Source of the DNA: Chloroflexota bacterium
GTDB taxonomy: Bacteria > Chloroflexota > Anaerolineae > Anaerolineales > Anaerolineaceae
NCBI GenBank assembly: GCA_023434145.1
Contig: JAEYTI010000019.1
Coordinates: forward strand, 1 to 13,699
Direction: 5' to 3'
Length of the DNA stretch: 13,699 nucleotides
The stretch's first letter is position 1, and every line of letters begins with the position of its first letter. The translations under genes were made by a program, and so were the position numbers. Under the pieces are notes generated by a model. The model made no database searches. It was given only the letters and a program-made list of their open reading frames with translations, and was not told where the DNA came from. Shown here one piece after another: positions 6,380-13,293 of the stretch.

Positions 6380-7750
6380 TTAATGCCTGCCGCCGGGCGG
6401 CGGAGCAGCGTTTTCGAAGCGCGCCAGGTTATTGAGGAATACCAGCTCGATGCCCGGGTGCGTGGGACCGTTACGGTGCTTTGACACAAGGATCTCTGCC
6501 AGGTTGGCCTTGGGGCTATCCTTCTCCAGCGCATCGGGGCGGTGAATGAACATAACGATGTCAGCGTCCTGCTCTAATGATCCAGATTCCCTCAGATCCG
6601 AGAGAACCGGGCGTTTGTCGGCGCGCTGTTCTACGGCACGGGAGAGCTGCGCGCCAACTAGCACAGGCACGTTCAGCTCGCGAGCCATCACTTTCAGGTT
6701 GCGCGAGATGTACGACACTTCTTGCACACGGTTGTCGGTGCGCGCATCACCAGCCATGAGCTGGAGGTAATCGACAATCACCAGGTCCAGGTCATATTCC
6801 AGGTGCAGGCGGCGGCACTTGGTGCGGAGCTGCATCGGAGTGATCGCCGGGGTATCATCCAGGTAGATGTGCGTATCCGAGAGCACCTCGATGGCGTGGG
6901 TGAACAGAGGGATTTCTTCTTCGGTCAGCTTGCCGGTGCGCATGCGCTGCGTATCGATACCGGTCTCCTGCGCGATTAAACGCTGCACGAGCTGCTCGTT
7001 CGACATTTCGAGCGAGAACATGGCGATGTGCTTTTTATGGCGCATGGCCGCATTCTTCATAATGGAGAGCATGAAGCCCGTCTTACCCATACCCGGGCGA
7101 CCCGCAATAATCAGCAGATCCGATTTCTGCAAACCGCCCAGCAGCTTGTCCAGGTCTACCAGTCCAGTTGGCACGCCAAAGATTTCGTCATCCCGGCGCG
7201 AAAGCTGATCGACTCGGTCGTAGACCTCGCTCAGCACCTGCTGGATAGGCTGCAAGTCATTGTGGACGCGCCGCTCGCTGATGCTGAAGATGGCCTTCTC
7301 GGCCTCATCCATAATTGTGTCGACCGACTGCTTCTGGTCGTAGGCCAGCTTTGCCAGCTCATTCGCCGCTTGCAGCATGCGCCGGCGAACCGAGCTCTCC
7401 TCCACCAGCCGCCCGTATGCCTCGGCGTTGAGCGAAGTCGGCGTCTGGTTGATCAGCGACATGATGTACGCCGGGCCGCCCAGCTCGGTGAGCTGGTTCT
7501 GCTGCTCTAGTTCCTGGCAGACGGTCAGATAGTCAATCGGCTGGCGCCGCTCGTGCAGGCGCGTAAAAGCATCCCAAATCCAGCGATTGCGGATGATGTA
7601 GAAATCATCCGGTTTAAGAAACTGCGCAATGTTGAAATAGGCCTCGGAATCGATCAGTACCGCGCCCAGTACAGCTTCTTCGGCCTGGCGGCTGTGCGGT
7701 TGTGATTGGATCTGAGAGGTTGCAACTTCGTCAACAGGAAGATCAGTCAT
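6380..7750 (-). CDS. dnaB: Replicative DNA helicase DnaB
   Basis: This 456-residue protein is the hexameric 5'-3' helicase of the replication fork, at its usual length. The N-terminal domain begins SQPHSRQAEEAVLGAVLIDS (16-35). The RecA-like C-terminal domain has Walker A GRPGMGKT (217-224; the family usually has GRPSMGKT), catalytic-Glu region FSLEMS (Glu248), Walker B VIVDYLQLM (Asp327), then GAQLSRAVEQR and SGSLEQDADIVMFIHR (388-404). There is no intein, which DnaB proteins often carry at Walker A. The family is certain. It heads a same-strand cluster: the DnaD-domain gene starts 14 bases after its stop. No strong ribosome-binding site is visible before the ATG at 7750, and a pair of 14-bp direct repeats lies just upstream. 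Confidence 0.97.
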   Translation of the reverse strand: MTDLPVDEVATSQIQSQPHSRQAEEAVLGAVLIDSEAYFNIAQFLKPDDFYIIRNRWIWDAFTRLHERRQPIDYLTVCQELEQQNQLTELGGPAYIMSLINQTPTSLNAEAYGRLVEESSVRRRMLQAANELAKLAYDQKQSVDTIMDEAEKAIFSISERRVHNDLQPIQQVLSEVYDRVDQLSRRDDEIFGVPTGLVDLDKLLGGLQKSDLLIIAGRPGMGKTGFMLSIMKNAAMRHKKHIAMFSLEMSNEQLVQRLIAQETGIDTQRMRTGKLTEEEIPLFTHAIEVLSDTHIYLDDTPAITPMQLRTKCRRLHLEYDLDLVIVDYLQLMAGDARTDNRVQEVSYISRNLKVMARELNVPVLVGAQLSRAVEQRADKRPVLSDLRESGSLEQDADIVMFIHRPDALEKDSPKANLAEILVSKHRNGPTHPGIELVFLNNLARFENAAPPPGGRH

Positions 7751-7770
7751 TAGCTGTTACTGTATCGCCT

Positions 7771-7813
7771 ATGATTCGCTTATCACTCCGAAAGAATCAA
7801 TGATCCGCTTATC
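7771..7813. repeat. Pair of 14-bp direct repeats upstream of dnaB
   Basis: ATGATTCGCTTATC (7771-7784) and ATGATCCGCTTATC (7800-7813) differ at one base and are 29 bases apart, a little under three helical turns. They begin 21 bases before the dnaB start, in an AT-rich stretch (7751-7953) that holds no gene and no convincing promoter. They may be an operator for the replication cluster. They do not match the DnaA box consensus. Confidence 0.5.
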
Positions 7814-7953
7814 GGAACAAATATTCGGATTTGTTTTATTTTACGCCCGTTATGGAGAAAACAAAGATAACAAAAGTAAAAACTGTGTGAGAATTAGCCA
7901 AAGCAGTATCTGCGGCGCAGATAGTAACCCTTCGATTTTAACAGCAGAAGATC

Positions 7954-7990
7954 AAAAAAACTACCGGGGCATTGTTGGTTGCCCCGGTAG
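7954..7990 (-). terminator. Intrinsic terminator after the bifunctional-nuclease gene
   Basis: On the minus strand an 11-bp GC-rich stem (arms 7980-7990 and 7961-7971, CTACCGGGGCA) with an 8-base loop is followed by seven T (7954-7960). It begins 20 bases after the stop at 8010 and separates that gene from dnaB. Confidence 0.88.
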
Positions 7991-8009
7991 GATTGCCCAA
8001 TCATTGATC

Positions 8010-8612
8010 TTAGCTTTTCGTTCCCTTCGGGTCGTCATCGTCATCCGGTTCATCGTCTTCAGAATTCTCCAGCTTGCCAATATCCAGATTCTGGAGGAAA
8101 TCCTCAAACACCGATAGACGTTCCGAAGCGCCCTCAGGCTCAGGTTCATCTGCGGCAGCCCGCGGTGAAGGCATCGGAGGAGTGCGCTGATTTTGCAGAT
8201 CTTCTTCGGGGATTACGCCCGCCGAGTCCATCACCTCGCGCGAGACCATGATCGGCACGTGGGCGCGGGCAGCCAGGGCCAGCGCATCCGATGGGCGTGA
8301 GTCGATGTAGACTGTACGCCCATCCACTTCCACTACCAGATTCCCGTAAAACACGTCTTCTTTTAATGATACGATTTCAATGCGCTGGATCCGCGCATTC
8401 AGGGTCGTCAAGACGTTTTTCAAAAGGTCGTGCGTTTGCGGCCGGGCAACTTCAATTTCTTGAAGCGCTACGGTGATGGCCTCTGCTTCGTACGGTCCAA
8501 TCCAGATGGGCAGATACCGTTCGTTGGTTGACTCACGCAGAACGACAATGCGCTGCTGATTGGTCAGGCTCACCCGTACGCTGTCTATGACGACTTCCAC
8601 CATTCTCGACAT
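8010..8612 (-). CDS. Bifunctional nuclease family (DUF151) protein with acidic tail
   Basis: This 200-residue protein matches the bifunctional-nuclease (BFN, DUF151) domain over about residues 1-140. Typical segments are MVEVVIDSVRVSL, YLPIWIGPYEAEAI, THDLLKNVLTTL, YGNLVVEVDGRTVYIDSRPS with DALALAARAHVPIMVS. Plant members are reported to have DNase and RNase activity, whereas the bacterial role is poorly defined, so activity here is inferred from the family. The C-terminal 60 residues are a Pro/Glu-rich linker, a short helix SVFEDFLQNLDIGKLE, and a very acidic end with five consecutive Asp. Some BFN proteins carry a UVR motif there; none is evident. GGGAGG seven bases before the ATG at 8612 gives a strong start. 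The gene is monocistronic, with its own terminator, and divergent from the response regulator. Confidence 0.88.
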   Translation of the reverse strand: MSRMVEVVIDSVRVSLTNQQRIVVLRESTNERYLPIWIGPYEAEAITVALQEIEVARPQTHDLLKNVLTTLNARIQRIEIVSLKEDVFYGNLVVEVDGRTVYIDSRPSDALALAARAHVPIMVSREVMDSAGVIPEEDLQNQRTPPMPSPRAAADEPEPEGASERLSVFEDFLQNLDIGKLENSEDDEPDDDDDPKGTKS

Positions 8613-8739
8613 ACACTAACCTCCCATAAAGGGTGACAAGTTACAACCAGGCAAAATCAAACCTCCCGGTTATAAGCGTAACCATAGTTTAACTATTCTA
8701 ACACGTGCCAGGGGCGGATGCAACGTGTGTGCAATGGTT

Positions 8740-8770
8740 TTGCCAGGATCTTGATTTTTTAAGGTATAAT
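8740..8770 (+). promoter_or_regulatory. Promoter of the response-regulator transcript
   Basis: TTGCCA (8740-8745; five of six consensus bases) and a perfect TATAAT (8765-8770) are separated by 19 bases, slightly longer than the optimum of 17. Transcription would start near 8777, giving a leader of about 165 bases before the regulator ATG. Confidence 0.6.
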
Positions 8771-8809
8771 GGAAAAACCTTTGTACTAATGGTTTGTTAA
8801 GGTACCAGC

Positions 8810-8856
8810 CCGGTGGCCATGCTGCCCGCATTCTCACAACCCACCGGCGGTTTTTT
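8810..8856 (+). terminator. Terminator-like hairpin in the response-regulator leader
   Basis: CCGGTGG (8810-8816) pairs with CCACCGG (8841-8847); an inner stem ATGC/GCAT (8819-8831) lies inside the loop, and six T follow (8851-8856). It lies 35-80 bases after the likely transcription start and about 90 bases before the regulator start codon. No plus-strand gene precedes it in the window, so it would either attenuate the regulator gene or end a short RNA of about 80 bases. Confidence 0.55.
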
Positions 8857-8943
8857 ATTGCATGGCGGCAAGCCTGCCCCACCGGTCGAAAGATCGACTC
8901 CAATTGCCGACCGGTCAAACTCTGGCAGCAAAGCGGTGATCCG

Positions 8944-9618
8944 ATGAAAGCAAAAATCTTACTCGTCGAAGGCAAACGCGCAGACCGGCCATCCTTTGTG
9001 GCCGGCCTTACGCGCAAGGGATACCAGGTGGAGAGCGTGGTCAACGGCAGTGAAGCCCTGGCCCGCCTGGAGCCGTTTGCCCCGGATCTGATCATCGTCA
9101 ACGCCGCCTCGATGCGCACCAGCGGCAAGCGCATCTGCCAGTCGATCCGCGCGCATGCGCGCGACGCGCATATCGTGCTGATCGCCGACGGGCAGCCAAC
9201 AAACGCCATTGAGAAGGAAGACCTGGCCGAAGTGGTGCTGACGCTGCCCTTCACGCTGCAAAAGCTGATGAACCGCATCCGACCGCTACTGCCCGCCGAG
9301 AAGAAAGATCTGCTGGAAGTGGGCATCCTCCAGCTCGACCCCGTACAGCGCTGGGTGCGCATCGGCACCAAGCAGACCAGCCTGACCCCGCGCCTGGTGA
9401 CGCTGCTCAAAATCCTGATGGAGCATCCGGGCGAGGTGATCGAGCGCGAGTACCTCTTCCGCACCGTGTGGGATACTGCCTACACCGAAGACACCCGCAC
9501 GCTCGACGTGCACGTGAGCTGGCTGCGCCGTGCCATCGAAGACGACCCGCGCAAACCGGTCTACATCAAGACTATACGCGGCGTCGGGTACCGGCTGGAT
9601 ATGGACGAGAAAAAATAG
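8944..9618 (+). CDS. OmpR/PhoB-type response regulator with degenerate receiver
   Basis: This 224-residue protein has a receiver-like domain (1-118) and a winged-helix DNA-binding domain (about 125-220). The DNA-binding half is typical: TSLTPRLVTLLKILMEHPGE, then LDVHVSWLRRAIEDDP and IRGVGYRLD. In the receiver the phosphorylation residues are gone: the acidic pair is Glu9-Gly10, the phospho-acceptor Asp position is Asn53 (LIIVN), and the Lys before the conserved Pro-Phe is Leu101 (LTLPF). It should therefore not be switched by ordinary Asp phosphorylation. No histidine kinase is adjacent. ATG 8944 is chosen because it begins the receiver strand MKAKILLVEG; the frame is open back to a TTG at 8794, but that part covers the structured leader. 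A bidirectional terminator follows immediately after the stop. The target genes are unknown. Confidence 0.92.
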   Translation: MKAKILLVEGKRADRPSFVAGLTRKGYQVESVVNGSEALARLEPFAPDLIIVNAASMRTSGKRICQSIRAHARDAHIVLIADGQPTNAIEKEDLAEVVLTLPFTLQKLMNRIRPLLPAEKKDLLEVGILQLDPVQRWVRIGTKQTSLTPRLVTLLKILMEHPGEVIEREYLFRTVWDTAYTEDTRTLDVHVSWLRRAIEDDPRKPVYIKTIRGVGYRLDMDEKK

Positions 9619-9666
9619 ACGACTTCAACAAAAAACCCGCTTGCGCGGGTTTTTTGTTGAAGTCGT
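9619..9666. terminator. Bidirectional terminator between convergent genes
   Basis: A perfect 22-bp stem (arms 9619-9640 and 9645-9666) with the loop TTGC. The GC core ACCCGC/GCGGGT is flanked by an A-run on the left and a six-T run on the right, so each strand reads a GC stem followed by T. It starts right after the response-regulator stop and ends 7 bases before the stop of the minus-strand beta-subunit gene. Confidence 0.92.
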
Positions 9667-9673
9667 AAGCTCG

Positions 9674-10798
9674 CTACATCATGCCTGATACCAAGGCCAG
9701 CAGCAGGCCGCCGGCGATGACGCTGCCGAGCTGCCCGGCGGTATTCGCGCCCATGGCGTGCATGAGGATGAAGTTGTCGTAATCCTCTTTCAGTGCCATC
9801 TGTGCAGAGAGCCGCCCCGCCATGGGGAAGGCGCTAATGCCGCATGCGCCGATCAGCGGATTGATCTTACCGCCGGTGACGACCATCATCAGCTTGCCAA
9901 ACATCAGCCCGGCAACGGTGTCAATCACGAAGGCCAGCGCGCCCAGCGCCAGGATCAGCAGGGTCTCACCGCGCAAGAAGCTCTCGGCGGTCATGGTCGA
10001 ACCGATTGCCAGACCCAAGAACAGGGTAGCGATATTGATGATTTCGTTCTGCGCTGCCTTGCTCAGGCGGTCCACCACGCCCGATTCCCGCAGCAGGTTA
10101 CCGAGCATCAGCGTGGCGATCAGCGGGGCAGCGTCGGGGGCCATCAAGCTAACGACCACCGTGACGACGATGGGGAACAGCACCACCGCCAGGTGCGAAA
10201 CCGGCTTCGGCGCGTATTCCATGCGAATCATGCGCTCTTTGCGCGTGGTCAGCAGGCGCATGATCGGCGGCTGGATGATCGGGATGAGGCTCATATACGA
10301 ATAGGCCGCCACCGCGATCGGGCCGAGCATGTGCGGGGCCAGTTTTGAGGCCACAAAGATGGCGGTCGGACCATCGATCGCGCCGATGATGCCGATGGAA
10401 GCGGCCTCATTCAGAGGCAGGCCCCAGGCGGTCGCCAGCAGCAGCACGGCATAGATGCCGAACTGCCCGGCTGCGCCCAGCAGCACCATCTTGGGCATGG
10501 CCAGCAGCGGGCGGAAGTCGATCATCGCGCCCACACCGACGAAAATGAGCAGCGGGAACAGCTCAGTGCTGATGCCCGCCTGGTACAGCCAGTACATCAG
10601 CCCGCCCTCGTGGTCGGCAGACATACCCAGGTTCGCCAGGATGCAGCCAAAGCCAATCGGCAGCAGCAGCACCGGCTCGTACTCTTTGATTACCGCCAGG
10701 CCAATCAGCACCAGGCCGGCGATGATCATCACCGCCTCGCCCAAGGTGAAATTGGCAAACCCGGCCATGACCTGTTGGAACAGCAGGGAAAAATCCAT
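9674..10798 (-). CDS. mmdB: Na+-translocating decarboxylase, beta (membrane pump) subunit
   Basis: This 374-residue membrane protein belongs to the OadB/MmdB/GcdB family, which couples decarboxylation of carboxybiotin to export of Na+ across the cytoplasmic membrane. Family segments are GFGCILANLGMS, LFPLLIFVGVGAMIDF, the conserved Asp region IGAIDGPTAIFVASKLAP, GNLLRESGVVDRLS, and the C-terminal ALKEDYDNFILMHAMGANTA with GQLGSVIAGG. About nine to eleven membrane segments are expected, and the length is normal. AGGAG, overlapping the stop of the biotin-carrier gene, lies seven bases before the ATG at 10798, and the gap between the genes is only 10 bases. It is the last gene of the decarboxylase operon and ends next to a bidirectional terminator. 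The decarboxylase type is assigned from the carboxyltransferase subunit, because the beta subunit alone does not distinguish substrates. Confidence 0.95.
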   Translation of the reverse strand: MDFSLLFQQVMAGFANFTLGEAVMIIAGLVLIGLAVIKEYEPVLLLPIGFGCILANLGMSADHEGGLMYWLYQAGISTELFPLLIFVGVGAMIDFRPLLAMPKMVLLGAAGQFGIYAVLLLATAWGLPLNEAASIGIIGAIDGPTAIFVASKLAPHMLGPIAVAAYSYMSLIPIIQPPIMRLLTTRKERMIRMEYAPKPVSHLAVVLFPIVVTVVVSLMAPDAAPLIATLMLGNLLRESGVVDRLSKAAQNEIINIATLFLGLAIGSTMTAESFLRGETLLILALGALAFVIDTVAGLMFGKLMMVVTGGKINPLIGACGISAFPMAGRLSAQMALKEDYDNFILMHAMGANTAGQLGSVIAGGLLLALVSGMM

Positions 10799-10808
10799 GC
10801 CCGCGCTC

Positions 10809-11243
10809 CTAGTCCGAGAATTCCATCAACGCCTGGCCTTTGCGCACCTGGTCGCCGGTGGAGACGCGCACCGCGGCAATTTTGCCAGCCCGGTTCGCGC
10901 GGATCGAGTTCTTCATCTTCATCGCTTCGAGCACGCATACTTCTTGCCCGACCGTCACCGAATCGCCTTCTTTGACGTTGATGCTGATGATCACGCCAGG
11001 GATAGGCGCGAGTACTGCCTTGCTGCTGTCGCCTGACCCAGCCGCCGCAGGCGCAGCCACGGGTGCTGGGGCCGACACCGCTGTACTGGGCCGTACCGCC
11101 GTCTGAGCAGCAGAAGCAGCGCCCTGTTCCTCGGGCCACACTTCAAAGGTTTCACCGTCGATGGTGGCAAGAATGGGCCGGGTGTTCAGGTCGCCGACCT
11201 CGACTTCGTAGGTTTGTGAGTCAATCTGTACGCGCAGTTTCAT
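10809..11243 (-). CDS. mmdC: Biotin carboxyl carrier subunit of decarboxylase
   Basis: This 144-residue protein carries the biotin that shuttles CO2 from the carboxyltransferase to the membrane pump. The C-terminal biotinyl domain (about 76-144) has the standard EAMKM motif, with Lys109 as the biotinylation site, and a GDSVTVGQEV turn. The N-terminal part (1-36) is a short beta-rich segment, followed by a flexible Ala/Pro/Ser-rich linker (about 41-74), a layout usual in decarboxylase gamma/delta-associated carriers. The start at 11243 overlaps the stop of the OadG-like gene as ATGA, which indicates coupled translation, and AGGTGG lies just upstream. The frame is open upstream to 11312, but that portion is the end of the OadG-like gene in another frame. 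Confidence 0.93.
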   Translation of the reverse strand: MKLRVQIDSQTYEVEVGDLNTRPILATIDGETFEVWPEEQGAASAAQTAVRPSTAVSAPAPVAAPAAAGSGDSSKAVLAPIPGVIISINVKEGDSVTVGQEVCVLEAMKMKNSIRANRAGKIAAVRVSTGDQVRKGQALMEFSD

Positions 11244-11602
11244 CGAACCACCTTCTTCCTGGATGCATTCATCTGCTGGCCGAGCCTTCCGGCACGGTGT
11301 ACCGCCTGCCACGCGCTAACAACGCCCGCGGGCTGCGCGGAACCGGCATGCGCCCGCCCGTTCTTGGGCTGCTGTGCCATCGCAATCGCCACCGCGGCAG
11401 CCGCAGCCTTGCGTTTGCGATCCTTATCGCTGGTCGCGTCAGCGGCAGGCTCAATCTCGATCGCGGCGGGAATTTCCGCCGCCTCGGGTTTTTCACGGTC
11501 TTCGGTGAGCTTTACCAGCAGTGCCATCAGGCCCCACAGCAGCAGGATGGCGACAAACACCAGCCCCATGCCGATCAGCGTGATCCACAATGCATTGATC
11601 AT
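11240..11602 (-). CDS. OadG-like small membrane subunit of decarboxylase
   Basis: This 120-residue protein has one N-terminal membrane helix (about 3-30, WITLIGMGLVFVAILLLWGL) and a charged then Ala-rich cytoplasmic tail. This is the architecture of OadG/MmdD, which holds the carboxyltransferase to the membrane pump. The C-terminus contains SAWQAVHRAGRLGQQMNASR, which resembles the conserved W..AGR..QM.. end seen in many OadG-like proteins. Identity rests on layout and on its place between the carboxyltransferase and the biotin carrier rather than on a catalytic motif. AGGAGA about six bases before the ATG at 11602 supports the start, and its TGA overlaps the biotin-carrier ATG. A perfect hairpin lies just upstream. 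Confidence 0.85.
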   Translation of the reverse strand: MINALWITLIGMGLVFVAILLLWGLMALLVKLTEDREKPEAAEIPAAIEIEPAADATSDKDRKRKAAAAAVAIAMAQQPKNGRAHAGSAQPAGVVSAWQAVHRAGRLGQQMNASRKKVVR

Positions 11603-11625
11603 GTGTCTCTCCTGATATTGTTTCC

Positions 11626-11670
11626 GTTATTCTGATAAATTGGGGCTTGGCCGCAATTTATCAGAATAAC
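11626..11670. repeat. Perfect 17-bp inverted repeat between mmdA and the OadG-like gene
   Basis: Arms GTTATTCTGATAAATTG (11626-11642) and its exact complement (11654-11670) flank an 11-base loop. It lies 29 bases after the mmdA stop and 23 bases before the OadG-like start, inside the decarboxylase operon. No T-run follows on the transcribed strand, so strong termination is unlikely. mRNA protection or uneven subunit expression is possible. Confidence 0.7.
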
Positions 11671-11699
11671 AAATACACAATCCTCTCCTCAACCGGCTG

Positions 11700-13253
11700 C
11701 TAGACGGGCGTATTGCCGTGTTTGCGCGCCGGAGATGGGGCATATTTCTCACGCAGGGCCGCCAGCGCGGCGATCAGGCGTCCGCGGGTTTCGCGCGGCT
11801 CGATCACGTCATCCACTGCACCAGCACCTGCCGCCGCGTAGGGTGAGAGGAAGCGCTCACGGTATTCCTGCACCAGCTTGGCGCGCTCGGCGGCAGCATC
11901 CGGAGCGTTCTTGATCTGCTCGCGGTAGAGGATATTCACCGCGCCTTCAGGTCCCATCACGGCGATTTCCGCGCTAGGCCAGGCCAGGTTCACATCCGTG
12001 CCCAGGTACTTGCTGCTCATCACCACGTACGCGCCGCCGTAGGCCTTGCGTGTCACCACGCTGATCTTCGGCACGCTGGCCTCGGAGTAGGCATACAGCA
12101 CCTTGGCACCGTGGCGGATGATGCCGCGGTGTTCCTGGTCGACGCCGGGCAGAAAGCCGGGCGAGTCGACGAAGGTGACGATGGGCAGGTTGTAGCAGTC
12201 GCACAGGCGCACAAATCGGGTAATCTTGTCGGCGGCGTCGATGTCGATCACGCCGGCCATCACCGAAGGCTCCTGCGCGACGATACCGACCGGGTAGCCG
12301 TCCAGACGAGCCAGGCCTACCAGCGCATTGTTGGCATAACCAGCCTGCATCTCCAGGAAGCTGCCGCGGTCAACGATGTGCTCGACCACTTCGTGCATCG
12401 AGTAGGCCATTCCAGGGTCCAGCGGGACGATGCTGTTCAGCACCTCGTCCATGCGTCCGGCGTAGTCTTCACAATCCTGATGCGGCGGGTTTTCGATGTG
12501 GTTGGAGGGCAGATAACTCAGCACAAGCCGCGCCAGGGACATCGCATCCTGATCGGAGGCGGCGGAGAAGTGCGTGGTGCCGCTGACCGAGAGATGGACA
12601 TTCGCGCCGCCCAGGCTCTCTGCGTCGATCACCTCGCCGGTGACGGTTTTGATCACGTCCGGGCCGGTGAGGAACATGTAGGAGGATTTCTCAACCATAA
12701 TCAGCACGTCAGTGAGGGCTGGGGAGTAGGCCGCCCCACCCGCGCACGGGCCCATCATTATGCTGATCTGCGGCACAATGCCCGAGTACTGGGCGTTGCG
12801 GCGGAAGATCTCTCCGTATCCGCCCAGGCTGTGCACGGCCTCTTGAATGCGCGCGCCACCCGAGTCGATCAGGCCGATGATGGGCGCGCCGTTGCGAACG
12901 GCCATATCCATCGCGCGGCAGATTTTGCGGCTGTGCACCTCGCCCAGCGAGCCACCCAGCACGGTAAAGTCTTGTGCGTAAACATACACCGTCCGTCCGT
13001 CAATCGTTCCATAGCCGACAACCACGCCGTCACCGGCGGAGCGATCCATGGGCAGGCATTCGTCGTCGCCCAGGGTCATCGCATAGGTTTCCAGCTCTTG
13101 AAACGTGCCGGGGTCGAGCAATTGTTCCAGGCGCTCGCGGGCTGTCAGCTTGCCTTTGGCATGCTGCTTGGCGACGCGGTCTGCGCCGCCGCCCTGGCGT
13201 ACTTTTTCGCGCCGCGCGCGCAGTTCAATAATGCGGGGATCTACTTCTGGCAT
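11700..13253 (-). CDS. mmdA: Methylmalonyl-CoA decarboxylase alpha (carboxyltransferase) subunit
   Basis: This 517-residue protein is an acyl-CoA carboxyltransferase with the two crotonase-like halves of the MmdA/PccB family. The N-terminal half has AKGKLTARERLEQLLDPGTF, the acyl-CoA-site SGGARIQEAVHSLGGYGEIF, and MMGPCAGGAAYSPALTD. The C-terminal half has VGIVAQEPSVMAGVIDIDAA, SPGFLPGVDQEHRGIIRHGA and TRKAYGGAYVVMSSK. It moves the carboxyl group of methylmalonyl-CoA to biotin. The same fold serves propionyl-CoA carboxylase, but here the following genes are OadG-like, biotin-carrier and pump subunits with no biotin carboxylase, so the decarboxylating Na+ pump is preferred. It is too unlike OadA or GcdA types to suggest oxaloacetate or glutaconyl-CoA. 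GAGGAG just before the ATG at 13253 supports the start. It is the first gene of the operon. Confidence 0.9.
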   Translation of the reverse strand: MPEVDPRIIELRARREKVRQGGGADRVAKQHAKGKLTARERLEQLLDPGTFQELETYAMTLGDDECLPMDRSAGDGVVVGYGTIDGRTVYVYAQDFTVLGGSLGEVHSRKICRAMDMAVRNGAPIIGLIDSGGARIQEAVHSLGGYGEIFRRNAQYSGIVPQISIMMGPCAGGAAYSPALTDVLIMVEKSSYMFLTGPDVIKTVTGEVIDAESLGGANVHLSVSGTTHFSAASDQDAMSLARLVLSYLPSNHIENPPHQDCEDYAGRMDEVLNSIVPLDPGMAYSMHEVVEHIVDRGSFLEMQAGYANNALVGLARLDGYPVGIVAQEPSVMAGVIDIDAADKITRFVRLCDCYNLPIVTFVDSPGFLPGVDQEHRGIIRHGAKVLYAYSEASVPKISVVTRKAYGGAYVVMSSKYLGTDVNLAWPSAEIAVMGPEGAVNILYREQIKNAPDAAAERAKLVQEYRERFLSPYAAAGAGAVDDVIEPRETRGRLIAALAALREKYAPSPARKHGNTPV

Positions 13254-13293
13254 ATGCTCCTCATCTGTTACTGCTCAGGTGGGTGGGTTTTAT

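Larger units (their letters stand above)
8613..8943. other. Divergent intergenic region (bifunctional nuclease / response regulator)
   Basis: About 330 bases without a supported gene. The left part carries the ribosome-binding site of the bifunctional-nuclease gene and a small inverted repeat GGTTA/TAACC (8668-8683). The middle holds a plus-strand promoter (8740-8770). The right part is a long leader with a terminator-like hairpin and a second small stem, GTCGA/TCGAC (8885-8898). No convincing minus-strand promoter was found. Confidence 0.6.

Noticed and set aside
7751..7830. DnaA boxes or a replication origin near dnaB
   Set aside because: TTATC occurs in the direct repeats, but the following bases do not match the DnaA box TTATNCACA, and there is no cluster of boxes or dnaA gene.
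8660..8695. Possible operator (GGTTA/TAACC, TAGTTTAACTA) and a repeated GGGAGGTT
   Set aside because: These are short matches that are likely by chance; no second copy of the inverted repeat or paired promoter supports a function.
9758..10348. Plus-strand open frame of 196 codons opposite the beta subunit
   Set aside because: It is His/Gln/Arg-rich antisense of membrane helices and has no start signal.
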